The position numbers and the translations under genes were made by a program. Positions 1 to 7,836 of a stretch of 11,169 bases of DNA are shown here, piece by piece. Source of the DNA: Saccoglossus kowalevskii. Lineage: Eukaryota; Hemichordata; Enteropneusta; Harrimaniidae. The stretch is from the NCBI RefSeq assembly GCF_000003605.2, contig NW_003144255.1, positions 1 to 11,169 of the forward strand, given 5' to 3'. Under the pieces are notes generated by a model that was not told where the DNA came from, did not search any database, and saw nothing but the letters and a program-made list of their open reading frames with translations. Each line of letters starts with the position of its first letter. Within the stretch, counting starts at the first letter, position 1.

Positions 1-468
1 AGTGGTAGTTCTTCGACAAGGATTCCATTTGGAGCAAAGACGCGATGGCAGCTTGGTTGTTGTTCATACTAGTAAGTAACAGTTTATGATTGCGGGAGTA
101 ATGAAAGAAATAATTGCTATTTACAAGATTTCACCGAATTTTAAGTATATATAATTTGTTTGCGTTTATAAACTATAGATACTGGAGGCCATCAAGTAGA
201 TCCAAGATATCGACCTGAAATGGAACAAGTCACATCCCTCCATGACATCGTTCCGAGAAACCTGCCCTCGACTCATCACCATCACCATCACCATGGCAGC
301 CGCGTAGTGACTCTCCAGATTGGCGATGCAAATGATTCACAATCGCGAATGCCCGACATCACCTCGCATCACCATCAGGTTGCAACAGCGCCCCCAATGA
401 GAAGGTATGATCAGCCGCCTGCCTACTCTGCAGTTATTGACACTTCTGAAATTCCACTCAATCTGTAG
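1..468 (+). CDS. 3' end of a spliced gene; histidine-rich C-terminal tail with a PPxY motif (exons 1-71 and 179-468)
   Basis: Bases 2-70 read without a stop (VVVLRQGFHLEQRR and on). A GTAAGT donor starts at 72 and an acceptor AG lies at 177-178 after an AT-rich stretch. Joining 71 to 179 keeps the frame (phase 1 intron, 107 bases) and continues to a TAG at 466-468, giving about 119 visible residues. The tail has seven consecutive His codons (274-294), a second HHH (367-375), and QPPAYSAV, whose PPAY (415-426) fits the PPxY motif bound by WW domains of Nedd4-type ubiquitin ligases. The tail is polar and low in complexity, like a cytoplasmic or disordered C-terminus. The 5' part of the gene is outside the window, so the family is unknown. 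The splice assignment is inferred from frame and junction consensus. If the intron were retained, the protein would end two codons past the donor (HTSK, stop). Confidence 0.7.
72..178 (+). other. Short GT-AG intron of the gene at 1-468
   Basis: The intron starts GTAAGT and ends TATAG, is strongly AT-rich and 107 bases long, which is typical of invertebrates. Removing it fuses two open segments in one frame. The acceptor has a weak polypyrimidine tract (TTTGTTTGCGTTTATAAACTATAG), which lowers certainty slightly. Confidence 0.65.
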
Positions 469-890
469 AGCTTCAAAACGCCACTAACGAATTCTGTGAA
501 GATCCACTAACAACAATAACAATATGATACACATTCTCTCTGCTCATTTGTGAAATATGAAAAGCAGAATATGAGGGGCTATATAATGGGTATCATGGCG
601 TTGCTGGCCTAGATTTGTGCATTATGGACTTGAAGGGCAATAGGTAATCTGTTATATTGAACTTGAACCTGAAAGATGTTACAATGGTGAAATCGCCAAC
701 GAACAAATTAGGTGTCGTTATTAAATATTAATTTTTTCATGTGCATGATGTTATTGTTTCGTGCGCGTATTGTCAATTTCTTCACAATTGTTAATGGTCT
801 ATCCATATACTCCCAATAAAATCAACTTTGTATTTATTTTCTCAAATTTTGTCATGTTTGTATTTACGTGAAATAAAAATGTGAATGACG
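469..890 (+). promoter_or_regulatory. 3' UTR with polyadenylation signals at 815-820 and 872-877
   Basis: AT-rich non-coding sequence follows the TAG. AATAAA occurs at 815-820 and again at 872-877, and T- and GT-rich stretches follow each (for example TTTGTATTTATTTT and ATGTTGTATTGTG). These are the expected elements of a metazoan poly(A) site, so the transcript probably ends between about 835 and 900. The choice between the two signals cannot be made from sequence. Confidence 0.55.
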
Positions 891-1295
891 ACGCTCATCT
901 CTCTGTTATGTTGTATTGTGAGGCGAATGTTTGCTAGATGTAACATTTTTGTGAATACCGACACGAACAATCCACGATGTAGATCGACCCATAAGCAAAA
1001 CCAGTACATTATAATTAACAACCTTCTTGAGTTAATTCATTTACATTTTGACTTAATTCATTTACATTTCGTGATTCCTTTAGATCAAATATTTATCACG
1101 ATTTAATACATTTGAGTTTGGGCGAAACGATTCCATGGATTCGTTTGTTTGTATTAGTTGTCTGATATTTATGTGTTGGGAGCTCACACTACCATATAGT
1201 TGTGCGCGTTATGTCAGGGTAAAATATATATGCAGTAAATTACTGGGCATTGCAACAGTCACCAATCAAGGACAAATCTGTAATTGTTCTGCTTT
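891..1295. other. Intergenic AT-rich stretch, no gene seen
   Basis: Short open frames here have no recognisable motifs and look random. The only structure noticed is a 21-base tandem duplication at 1029-1070, in which TTAATTCATTTACATTT occurs at 1032-1048 and again at 1053-1069. Confidence 0.6.
1029..1070. repeat. Two-copy 21-base tandem duplication
   Basis: GAGTTAATTCATTTACATTTT is followed at once by a copy differing at two positions. The 17-base core is identical. This is probably a replication-slippage product with no function apparent. Confidence 0.85.
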
Positions 1296-1649
1296 TAGTC
1301 CAGTCATTCTAGCGAAAAAGGGGGGGGGGGCAACCCGTCACAAATTGCAACAGAAATAATTTCTTCACAGTGCTTTTCGGAAAGGTATCTAGATTGACAT
1401 ACTAAAACTCTAGGAAGATCTATGCTTCCGAAATATACCTAATTTGCATATATTCAAAATGGCCGTTTTGCACATTATTACATCATGGAAATATAACATA
1501 TCTTTAATTCTAGATGGAGTATTTTAAAAATTCATGATGCTATGGTACTGTTTTGAGTCAAAGAAGGTATGAGAGTGCCAAATGTGTTGATTGGGTAGAT
1601 TAAAATTAGCATAAATCCAATATGGCCGCGATAATATAATTATTTAATG
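1296..1649 (+). repeat. Left inverted terminal repeat of the DIRS-like element (3' end of the element)
   Basis: It is the reverse complement of 5473-5816 with gaps and substitutions. Bases 1424-1476 match 5650-5702 in all 53 positions, and 1609-1628 match 5494-5513 in all 20. A G11 run (1320-1330) near the outer end has no counterpart in the other repeat. The stretch 1366-1423 is more diverged. The inner boundary, near TATTTAATG at 1641-1649, is approximate. Confidence 0.85.
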
Positions 1650-2139
1650 TAATAAGTTTAAGATGCTAGAATACAATTTTAAACATAATTGTACAGTACA
1701 GAAAAGCTAACTAAATGGTTTCATGGGTAGAAAGATGCTTCATCTGCATAAATCCAACATGGCCGTCACATCTAAAAGAAAAGCTAGAGGAATGAAACAC
1801 CTTGGTTGGATCTACAAATCTGCTATAATATATACATAATAGACCATTTAAACGTAAATTTTCAACTCTATAAACTATATTTTTGATTTAACAAACTGCA
1901 TTAAATAATTCTGTCCAAAAGTTTCTTTGATTATTGTAATTGCTGATTGCCATTGTTATCTTCATCAGATATCTGAACTACATTTGTGCATCGTGATCCT
2001 CAACATTGACCACAAACTGCAGAACATTCTAGGTTTTGCTTTCTGCAGGTACATCTGAGACTGCAACAGTCTGTGGAGCAGTTGCATCTCACTATCCTCA
2101 AGAGAAATTCAGGTGCTGCCTCCTTGTCAGTCATTACAG
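1650..2139. other. 3' untranslated part of the DIRS-like element, no ORF recognised
   Basis: AT-rich sequence lies between the recombinase remnant and the left inverted repeat. A third copy of the motif GCATAAATCCAACATGGCCG is at 1746-1765, and the sequence before it (ATGGGTAGA) resembles that before the copy at 1609-1628 (TTGGGTAGA), which suggests an old internal duplication. A short repeat, GGTTTTGCTT(T/C)CTGC, occurs at about 2032-2046 and 2170-2184. Confidence 0.6.
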
Positions 2140-2590
2140 AAATGATGATCGGTTGTGGATCGCGTCCTGGGTTTTGCTTCCTGCCGAGAAACCCGATTCA
2201 TGTCTTTATCATGACTTGATTTTCCATAAAGGCGACACACCCATCCGAGAAGGACAGGCCCCTAGTACAGCCCAATGCCTACCCGAGACGAGGGTGAGTA
2301 GGAAGACTGTTTTCCACGTCAAAAAATTGAGTGGTGCTGATCGGAGAGGCTCAAAGGGCAGTCTGCTTAGAGCGGCCAACACAACCGATAAGTCCCAATT
2401 GATTGGTTCTCTCATTCGGGGTCTAGGCCTCTGATTAAACAGTAAACAGTATCCTAATGGTAGGACAACCGGCTAGCCTCGTCCCCAGGGAATCCCAATG
2501 GTGGGTGACAAAGCTGACCTATAGCCAACAATCATTTCGTTTAAACGATGGACGAAAAGTCAGCTGTTTGGCCAACAAAGGGATAGCATG
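2140..2590 (-). pseudogene. Tyrosine recombinase of the DIRS element, N-terminal part only
   Basis: Continuing the frame of the preceding region past a TGA at 2560-2562 gives NEMIVGYRSALSPTIG, a TAG, then EPINWDLSVVLAAL, PFEPLRSAPLNFLTWKTVF and LLTLVSGRHWAV. The last block is where the first catalytic Arg of tyrosine recombinases sits (SG-x-R-x-SE in DIRS); the codon at 2275-2277 is His instead. A double stop follows at 2206-2211. Residues resembling the next segment (ESGFSAGSKTQDA) run to about 2145. The HxxR and catalytic Tyr of the C-terminal half are not found in any minus frame between 1650 and 2140, so the second half appears deleted or diverged beyond recognition. Confidence 0.8.
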
Positions 2591-3138
2591 AATTTCCCTT
2601 CCACTACACCAATCAGTGTACACACGTCATTTCGAGGTGTTGGCTGTGTTGGTGGGATCCCTGTTTGCCCTGGCCGGAACGTTGGCAGCCCACTCAGAAA
2701 AAATCTGAGTGAGTCAACTGAGAATCTTGATGCATGTAAGTGGTACACTGCTGGGCTCAAAGGCAGTGCGCCGTCCGATTGGGACAGCAGATCCGGAAGT
2801 CTAGAAGCACCCCCTGGTGTTTCGACTAACATTTCAAACAGTAGTGGAAACCAGACCTTGCTTAGCCCGTTGGGCGCCACCCACGTCAAAGTGCAGATGC
2901 GCTTCTGTCGAAGTTTCTCCAGTACCAGGTGAATAGCGGGAAGGGAGGAAAGGCATACACGGCCATGTGGGTCCACGGGGTCAACAAAGTGTCCCTGACC
3001 CAGGCTCCTGGAGTCGGCAGGAGTGTTGTGTACGTTGGGGGCTTGGCCTTCCGGGGTGTGGTGAATAGGTCTAACCTTGGACCGTCCCACTGCCGAAACT
3101 GTCTGAAGGTTACCCATTGAGGTTATCCGCCACTCCAC
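2590..3138 (-). pseudogene. Connecting region between RNase H and recombinase (possible remnant of a Dam-like methyltransferase domain)
   Basis: A single open minus-strand frame runs through VEWRITSMGNLQTVSAVGR, PAIHLVLEKLRQKRI, and TWVAPNGLSKVWFPLLFEML. In many animal DIRS elements this stretch after RNase H resembles phage-type Dam adenine methyltransferases, with a PP-type motif before the VLEK-like helix; here that motif is not intact in frame. The end (SRFSVDSLRFFLSG) looks like the start of the recombinase core-binding region. The methyltransferase interpretation rests on position and general resemblance and is tentative; membership of the DIRS polyprotein is much safer. Confidence 0.6.
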
Positions 3139-3660
3139 GTTCTGGAGACAGCTGCCACGAGAGGACGTCCACTTGACTGTTTATCGCCCGTGGAGGGTGG
3201 TGTGCCGCTAGCTTCACATTGTATTCCAGGTGCCAAAGGAGAATTTGTTCCGCTAGGATCGACAACGATGGGGAACTGCCCCCCTCCTTGTAGCTATAGG
3301 AGTCCACCGCTGTGTTGTCTATGTGAAGCAAGACTCTGTGAAGTAGTGCTTAGCGCACTTCTATCAGTTCGAGCCAGTTGATATGGCAGTCCTGAATCTA
3401 ATGCAGGGGCCATATTTTTCATTGGGCTTGTTCGTTCAATAGGTGCACTCCCCAACATGTGAGGGAGGCATACGTTTCCTGAGTCATAGCTGTGGCGAGT
3501 GGGTCCAAGCGGTACCCCTTCCTGAGGTTGGCAATTGCCGACCACCAGGGCAAGGCATTCCTCGGTTGGTCCGAGAGTGTTACTCGCCTCTCCAGTTCCT
3601 GTAAGAGAGCCCGGCGTTGCAACAAAAGTGCGTTGTAATGGGCGGCTGCGTAACACGACC
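3110..3660 (-). pseudogene. RNase H domain of the DIRS element, degenerate
   Basis: Segments in different frames give an RNase H fold order: ELERRVTLSDQ, TYASLTCWGVHLLNE, then DNTAVDSYSYKEGG, SLSILAEQILLW and INSQVDVLSWQLS. In DIRS RNases H the first catalytic Asp lies in a T-D-A-S context; here the codon at 3470-3472 is Tyr. The second acidic site (DNTAV, codon 3317-3319) and the late Asp (VDVLS, codon 3167-3169) remain. At least two frameshifts fall between 3294 and 3470 and another near 3125. RNase H removes the RNA template during reverse transcription; this copy is dead. Confidence 0.85.
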
Positions 3661-3763
3661 TGGGGGAACTACCCTGAGAACCGCTGACATCATTCCGATG
3701 ATCCGCATTTAGTTCTCGGACGGAACCAAGAGGGAACGCTGACTAGGCGTTTGGCTAGGTCGT

Positions 3764-4286
3764 TTAGGCAACGGGCCTGCAACGACCATACCAAGCCCAC
3801 CTCTGTGTCATACTCCCTGGCCAGGAACACCAACTGTTATGTTGGCTTAGGGTGGGACTTGCTCGATTTACTAGGAAGCACAACTGGTCTAGAAAATCTG
3901 GTGTTAGTCTTACTGTTTGACTAACCACCCCGTGTTGGGTTGTGTAGCAACCAGCCATCTAGGTACGTGTTGATGTGTACCAATGTGATGTGTACCGGCG
4001 CAGCAGTATCACCACCTGTTTCCATACTCTGGTGAATACATATGGATATGGAGCCATGCAAAACCTGAAGGGGAGCACCCCGCGCTTGGCTCAACTGGGC
4101 GAATCGAGGGAGTTGCTGACACACTGAGGGTATCGGTATGTGCAAGTAAGTATTGCTCAAATCTAGCGAGGCTAACCAGTAGAAAAATATAGCACGGAGA
4201 ATAATATAGTGCTCAGCATTTCCAGGAAGCTCGGGAACGGGGACTGGTGCCAGGGGGTGAAGATTGCAGCGGGATCTTGAAACCAT
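3764..4286 (-). pseudogene. Reverse transcriptase domain of the DIRS element, degenerate
   Basis: The palm motif A region reads ASLDLSNTYLHIPIP, with the first catalytic Asp kept (codon 4161-4163). The second catalytic motif, normally YLDD in DIRS elements, reads YLDGWLL with Gly at 3954-3956, so one metal-binding aspartate is lost. The spacing from the upstream PELPG-like segment to motif A is much shorter than in intact RTs, which suggests an internal deletion in the fingers region. The frame then shifts near 3921-3958 and continues as LVSQTVRLTPDFLDQLCFLVN, a stretch that follows the RT core in animal DIRS elements. A frameshift separates it from the gag-like frame. It cannot encode an active polymerase. 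Confidence 0.85.
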
Positions 4287-4289
4287 GTA

Positions 4290-5149
4290 TCGCCACCTGG
4301 AGAGTCCAGGGATTGGTTACGCGCTGCCTCCGAACCAGAATACACCGACGCAAGCAGTGCAACAGAGATGTGTGGGTTCGGCAGTTCCACATTGGTGTGA
4401 TCACTCCTCAACTGAGGTGAGACCCTGCGAGGCCCGTAGTAGTTGATAAGTTCCCATGGAACATATGCCCATCCCCCTTCCCTATGCTTCCCCTGCGAGC
4501 TGGGCAGGCAACCCCCGAGGAAGAGGGGGGACCACCACCTGGTCTCTTCTTCCTGGGGGGGGGGGTGTCGCCACTCTTCCGTCCTCCAGAAGAGTTGGGA
4601 CGCTTGCCTAGCGGCTACTTCTGGCAAATGGGTGCCAACTTTGGTTGTTACGTTTTCTCAGCTTGGGGTCCTTACCGCTTGCCCTTGGCAGAAGCCAAAC
4701 TGGCTTGTGGGTCTCACCTGTACCATCTGGTCAGTGGCATCCCGAGGCATCCATACTGCTCCTTCCATCCTCAAAAAAGAAGAGATTGGGGGTGGTCCAG
4801 CCTGCGTAACTGAGGCGGTGGTGCGCCCAGTGAAAACAGCCATAACCGCATTCCGTACAGAGGCAGCCCCTGCGAGAGCCAGATGACACTGCAGGATATC
4901 CCGCTTAACCGTGTGGTGTCCCACCAATGCCTGTGTCTGCTGCTCTTGGAGGTTGGTGCATTCCGCTATTGAGACTTCAGAGTGCTGGCGGCTCAAAACA
5001 ACTCGTTTCAGTGGGCTGGCCACAACTCGAAGGTTAAGGGTCGCAACTGACTCGTCGAAATATTCCATAAACGCAGCCACCCCTTTTGCCCGTCACACCG
5101 AATCAAGAAAATTCATGGTACTGGGGTTGGGGGAGGAATCGAATGATCC
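4290..5149 (-). pseudogene. Gag-like first ORF of the DIRS element, broken by stops
   Basis: One minus-strand frame stays open from about 5149 down to 4172 apart from a TGA at 5093-5095 and a TGA at 4658-4660. An ATG at 5114-5116 is a possible start. The best-preserved part (about 4690-5080) reads EYFDESVATLNLRVV, then VGHHTVKRDILQCHLALAG and SSFLRMEGAVWMPRDATDQ. It lies upstream of the RT, where DIRS elements carry a gag-like nucleocapsid ORF. I recognise no zinc knuckle. The assignment rests on position and on general resemblance to first ORFs of animal DIRS elements. The end of the ORF is uncertain because the RT begins in another frame near 4286. Confidence 0.6.
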
Positions 5150-5472
5150 GATCGGGTGCGAGATTTGACTCCAGACTCCAGATTTGGCTCCGGCCTCAAA
5201 CAACGCTCGATCGGGTTGCGCTCGATCCAGCGGAAAAGGAATTATGCCTCTATGCCGTGGGGGACCAAGGTCCGTCCATCAACACCGTCCGTGTGTTCCC
5301 CCCTACGTCCAGCACTCGGCGGGATCCAAAACAATAACGAATTCAGTCCTACCGAGAGTGACTGTTTCAGAATCGAAGGTTGGGGGATGGCAGGTTGAAC
5401 ATTGGGTCACTAGGATCAATGTTCCCCCCTCACCCCACCACGTGGCTCACGGAGTCGTTACAAGGTTGCAAC

Positions 5473-5816
5473 ATTTAAATGATACTATTATGACGGCCAT
5501 ATTGGATTTATGCAAAAGAGATTGTTATTCAATCAAATGTTTCACATACATTCACACACACCAAACCATATCGCAGCAACTTAAATATCTAAAAAATGTC
5601 ATCTAGAATTAAAGATATGTTCTAATAGTTATATTTTCCATGATGTAAAAATGTGCAAAACGGCCATTTTGAATATATGCAAATTAGGTATATTTCGGAA
5701 GCCTAGATTTTCCTAGACTTTTAGTATGTCGATCTACGCACTTCTCCAGAATGTATTGTGAAGAAATTATTTCTGTTGCAATTTATGACGGGTCAAACCA
5801 TAAATTGACTGGACTA
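5473..5816 (-). repeat. Right inverted terminal repeat of the DIRS-like element (5' end of the element)
   Basis: This is the partner of 1296-1649. In the known DIRS life cycle the terminal repeat at the 5' end of the element contains or adjoins the promoter, so this is where transcription of the minus-strand ORFs would have begun. That is inference from the group and no TATA or initiator was identified. The outer end is GGACTA at 5811-5816. Confidence 0.85.
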
Positions 5817-6224
5817 TTTAGGATGTGGTAAGTGTAATAATACCCGCTCATCTGGGTTCTTCACACTATGAAGCCCTTCCTTTATTTTACTCTGTGCCAG
5901 TCTCTGCACGATTAGCAAATGGTGGCGTGCTTTTGCCGAAAATTAATTAATTAATTTATTTATTTATTTATTTATTTAATGCGCAGAATATGCTAAGGTA
6001 GGGATGAAATGAAGTAATATACAAACGGAATAGAATATTTAAAAAATGTATTGATCTAATATATTAATCACACGTTCTCTTATAGAAATGAAACGAGTTA
6101 AGTTAATATAACAAAAAATCAAACGTAAAAATGTTATCCTTCAAATTTTGCATGGATATAACTCCATAGTAAGCAAATACGCACCATGATATGGCACACT
6201 AAAAGTTCTTAAACGGTTCATGTA
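5817..6224. other. AT-rich flank of the DIRS-like element, no gene seen
   Basis: Apart from the AATT/TTTA microsatellite, I see no open frame with recognisable motifs and no splice-bounded exon in this stretch. Confidence 0.55.
5939..5979. repeat. AATT/TTTA microsatellite
   Basis: Several AATT units run directly into TTTA units over about 40 bases. The first half is self-complementary. It lies just outside the DIRS-like element; no function is implied. Confidence 0.9.
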
Positions 6225-6660
6225 ATGAAAGCCAACCTACAGTTCATAGATGAACATGCGCAAACGGAATTTCTGACGTCACAGACAACCATTCATATAG
6301 GGCCAGGTGAATCAGTTACGACTGTCCTCGAAGTATATGTCCACCAAAAATACTTATATAAAAACATTATAGGTGGAGATTTTAACTGCAGTTTGAACAG
6401 GAAATTAGAAAATCTAACAGAGAACATATCAATAATGAATCAAATTTAACTTTACAATTATTTACAATTTATTATTAAACTATTCCAATTTGGTAAATAT
6501 TTTGAGAAAGACAATATCAATGGCGGCGCCTCCAACAAAATGAAACTTACAGTTGTTTGGATTATATCCTGATTTCTAAAAGCATAGTACACTTTCGAAC
6601 ATTTGAACATTTAGTGTTAAATGCACCTTGCATTGAGCTATAAACTGAATGTGGGCTATT
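6225..6660 (+). pseudogene. Relic of a LINE endonuclease domain
   Basis: One frame reads KNIIGGDFNCSLNRKLENLTE at about 6358-6420. GGDFN is the hallmark of the apurinic/apyrimidinic-type endonuclease of LINE retrotransposons, which nicks the target DNA. About 60 codons further on, in another frame, TYSCLDYILISKSIVH (from about 6545) resembles the later endonuclease block with an S-x-x-D-Y-I-L core. Both pieces are in the right order and orientation, but the gap is shorter than in intact endonucleases and contains a frameshift. No LINE reverse transcriptase follows, so this is a short truncated fragment. The upstream part (6225-6350) is less certain. Confidence 0.6.
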
Positions 6661-7700
6661 ATCAGTTTATATTATGATAATAATTTAATACATATCTATA
6701 TTTCTCGTGTACAACACGTAATTTGTAATCCATTATAAAAAATAAATGGGTGTATAACAAGCCATTCACTTTTCATAACTACAATCCAGACTTCCTAACA
6801 TCAAACTGGTTACATGCAGGGAGAATTTATCACCGTTCCCCGAAAACAGAGCTTATAATCCGCTCGTACGTATGGAGCCATATTTCATCAGAACCCTCAG
6901 GATAGAATCCGTTAATTTTTGCATATTCCTAGTACTTTATGTGGGGCATAAACACATTCGGTTAACGATTCGAGCCAAGATGGCCGACTGGCGAGTGCGA
7001 GCAACTCAAAACTCTCGTAAAAAGAAGCTTCAGTGGAATGAAGCGTATCTATAATCTCTAATTATGTAATGTATATTTAGTTGTGGTGCTTCGATGAATT
7101 CGATTAACGGCATCCTTTGTGCAGCTACTATGATATTGTGAGACTAGTGATACAGGCTTCAACCATCATTCTGTGAGACTTGTATGAACTGCTCTGCGAT
7201 CTCCTGCTTTCAGCGCTGCCCTCCAGAATAACAACGTTCCATTGCAAGCAAGAGTATTTCTTCGTTGTTGTGTTGCAGAAGCCATTGACTGTCGTCCATT
7301 TCTACATCCTGGAACTGTGAGTTATCACAAATGCACACTTTCCTAAGCAATCCCCTATTTTAGTGAATTTATTCATTGTATTTTTCTGTGCTTTGTTTCG
7401 TGTAATTATTTTGAGAGGTATTAAAGCCAGTAGCTTTAACTTGATATCTTGGTATATGTGTATTTCATTTCCAGTACTAGTGTCTTGTCTACCCCATACT
7501 AGCAGTGAAGTTCTACTTGAAAACGCACAAATATCAATTTTTACCATTTGTTTCTGGTTATAATAATTTCTGGATTTCAACGGCCAGCCTGCATTGAAGA
7601 GATTAACATAATGTACAACAGAGTAGAGCTCGTTTGCCATTGGCTATCGTTATGAGTTGTTATTAACGCTATAGAAATTCACAAACGAAAATGGCTACCA
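6661..7700. other. AT-rich stretch, no supported gene
   Basis: Open frames here (for example about 6872-7054 plus, 7302-7640 minus, 7363-7563 plus) show no recognisable domain. Two good-looking acceptors, CTCCTGCTTTCAG ending at 7213 and TTGTTGTGTTGCAG ending at 7278, and a GTGAGT donor at 7317 could bound small exons, but no coding match was recognised. A GCCAAGATGGCCGAC sequence at 6974-6988 resembles a YY1-type site. Confidence 0.5.
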
Positions 7701-7710
7701 CTTGAGACGA

Positions 7711-7836
7711 CGCCTCCACATGCGTGAATAGGTTAATGCACGCGATTTTTTTAACACACAAACAAAATAAATCTCTCAAATAGCGCCCCCACAGGCGTAA
7801 ATAAGTTAATGCACGCGTTTTTTTCTTTTTACACAC
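7711..7836. repeat. Two diverged copies of a ~72-base unit at the edge of the minisatellite
   Basis: GCCTCCACATGCGTGAATAG, then GTTAATGCACGCG and a T-run, is followed about 72 bases later by GCCCCCACAGGCGTAAATAA with the same GTTAATGCACGCG and T-run. The second copy leads directly into the ACACAC repeat array. Confidence 0.75.

Larger units (their letters stand above)
1296..5816 (-). mobile_element. Degenerate DIRS-like tyrosine-recombinase retrotransposon
   Basis: The element is 4521 bases long and bounded by inverted repeats of about 350 bases whose outer ends are TAGTCCAGTCA (1296-1306) and its complement (5806-5816). On the minus strand it carries, in order, a gag-like ORF, reverse transcriptase (LDLSNTY and YLDG), RNase H (DNTAV and VDVLS) and a recombinase region (WDLSVVL, PFEPLRSA, LVSGRH). 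Inverted rather than direct terminal repeats together with RT, RNase H and a tyrosine recombinase define the DIRS group; such elements integrate by recombination and leave no target-site duplication, and none is evident here. The interior is more GC-rich than its flanks. Frameshifts, stops and catalytic substitutions in each enzyme make it a non-autonomous fossil. Confidence 0.9.

Noticed and set aside
1650-2139. Internal complementary region expected in DIRS elements
   Set aside because: I looked for sequence complementary to the outer ends (TAGTCCAGTCA and neighbours) inside the element and saw none, so it is not annotated.
2036-2434. 132-codon plus-strand open frame
   Set aside because: It lies antisense to the recombinase remnant, whose minus-strand reading carries recognisable motifs; the plus reading has none.
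4443-4886. 147-codon plus-strand open frame
   Set aside because: It is antisense to the gag-like ORF of the DIRS element, and its content is explained by the complementary coding sequence.
5397-5424. GAACATTG...CAATGTTC hairpin in the DIRS leader
   Set aside because: An 8-base stem with a 12-base loop is short; no terminator or known element structure could be tied to it.
5184-5606. 140-codon plus-strand open frame ending in the right inverted repeat
   Set aside because: It overlaps the leader and terminal repeat of the element, has no domain, and is antisense to element transcription.
6274-6281. Perfect TGACGTCA (CRE palindrome)
   Set aside because: A single 8-mer inside a LINE relic with no promoter context is expected by chance often enough; no regulatory claim is made.
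6872-7054. 60-codon plus-strand open frame with a basic C-terminal end
   Set aside because: No motif, no splice support and random-looking composition; it is probably a chance frame.
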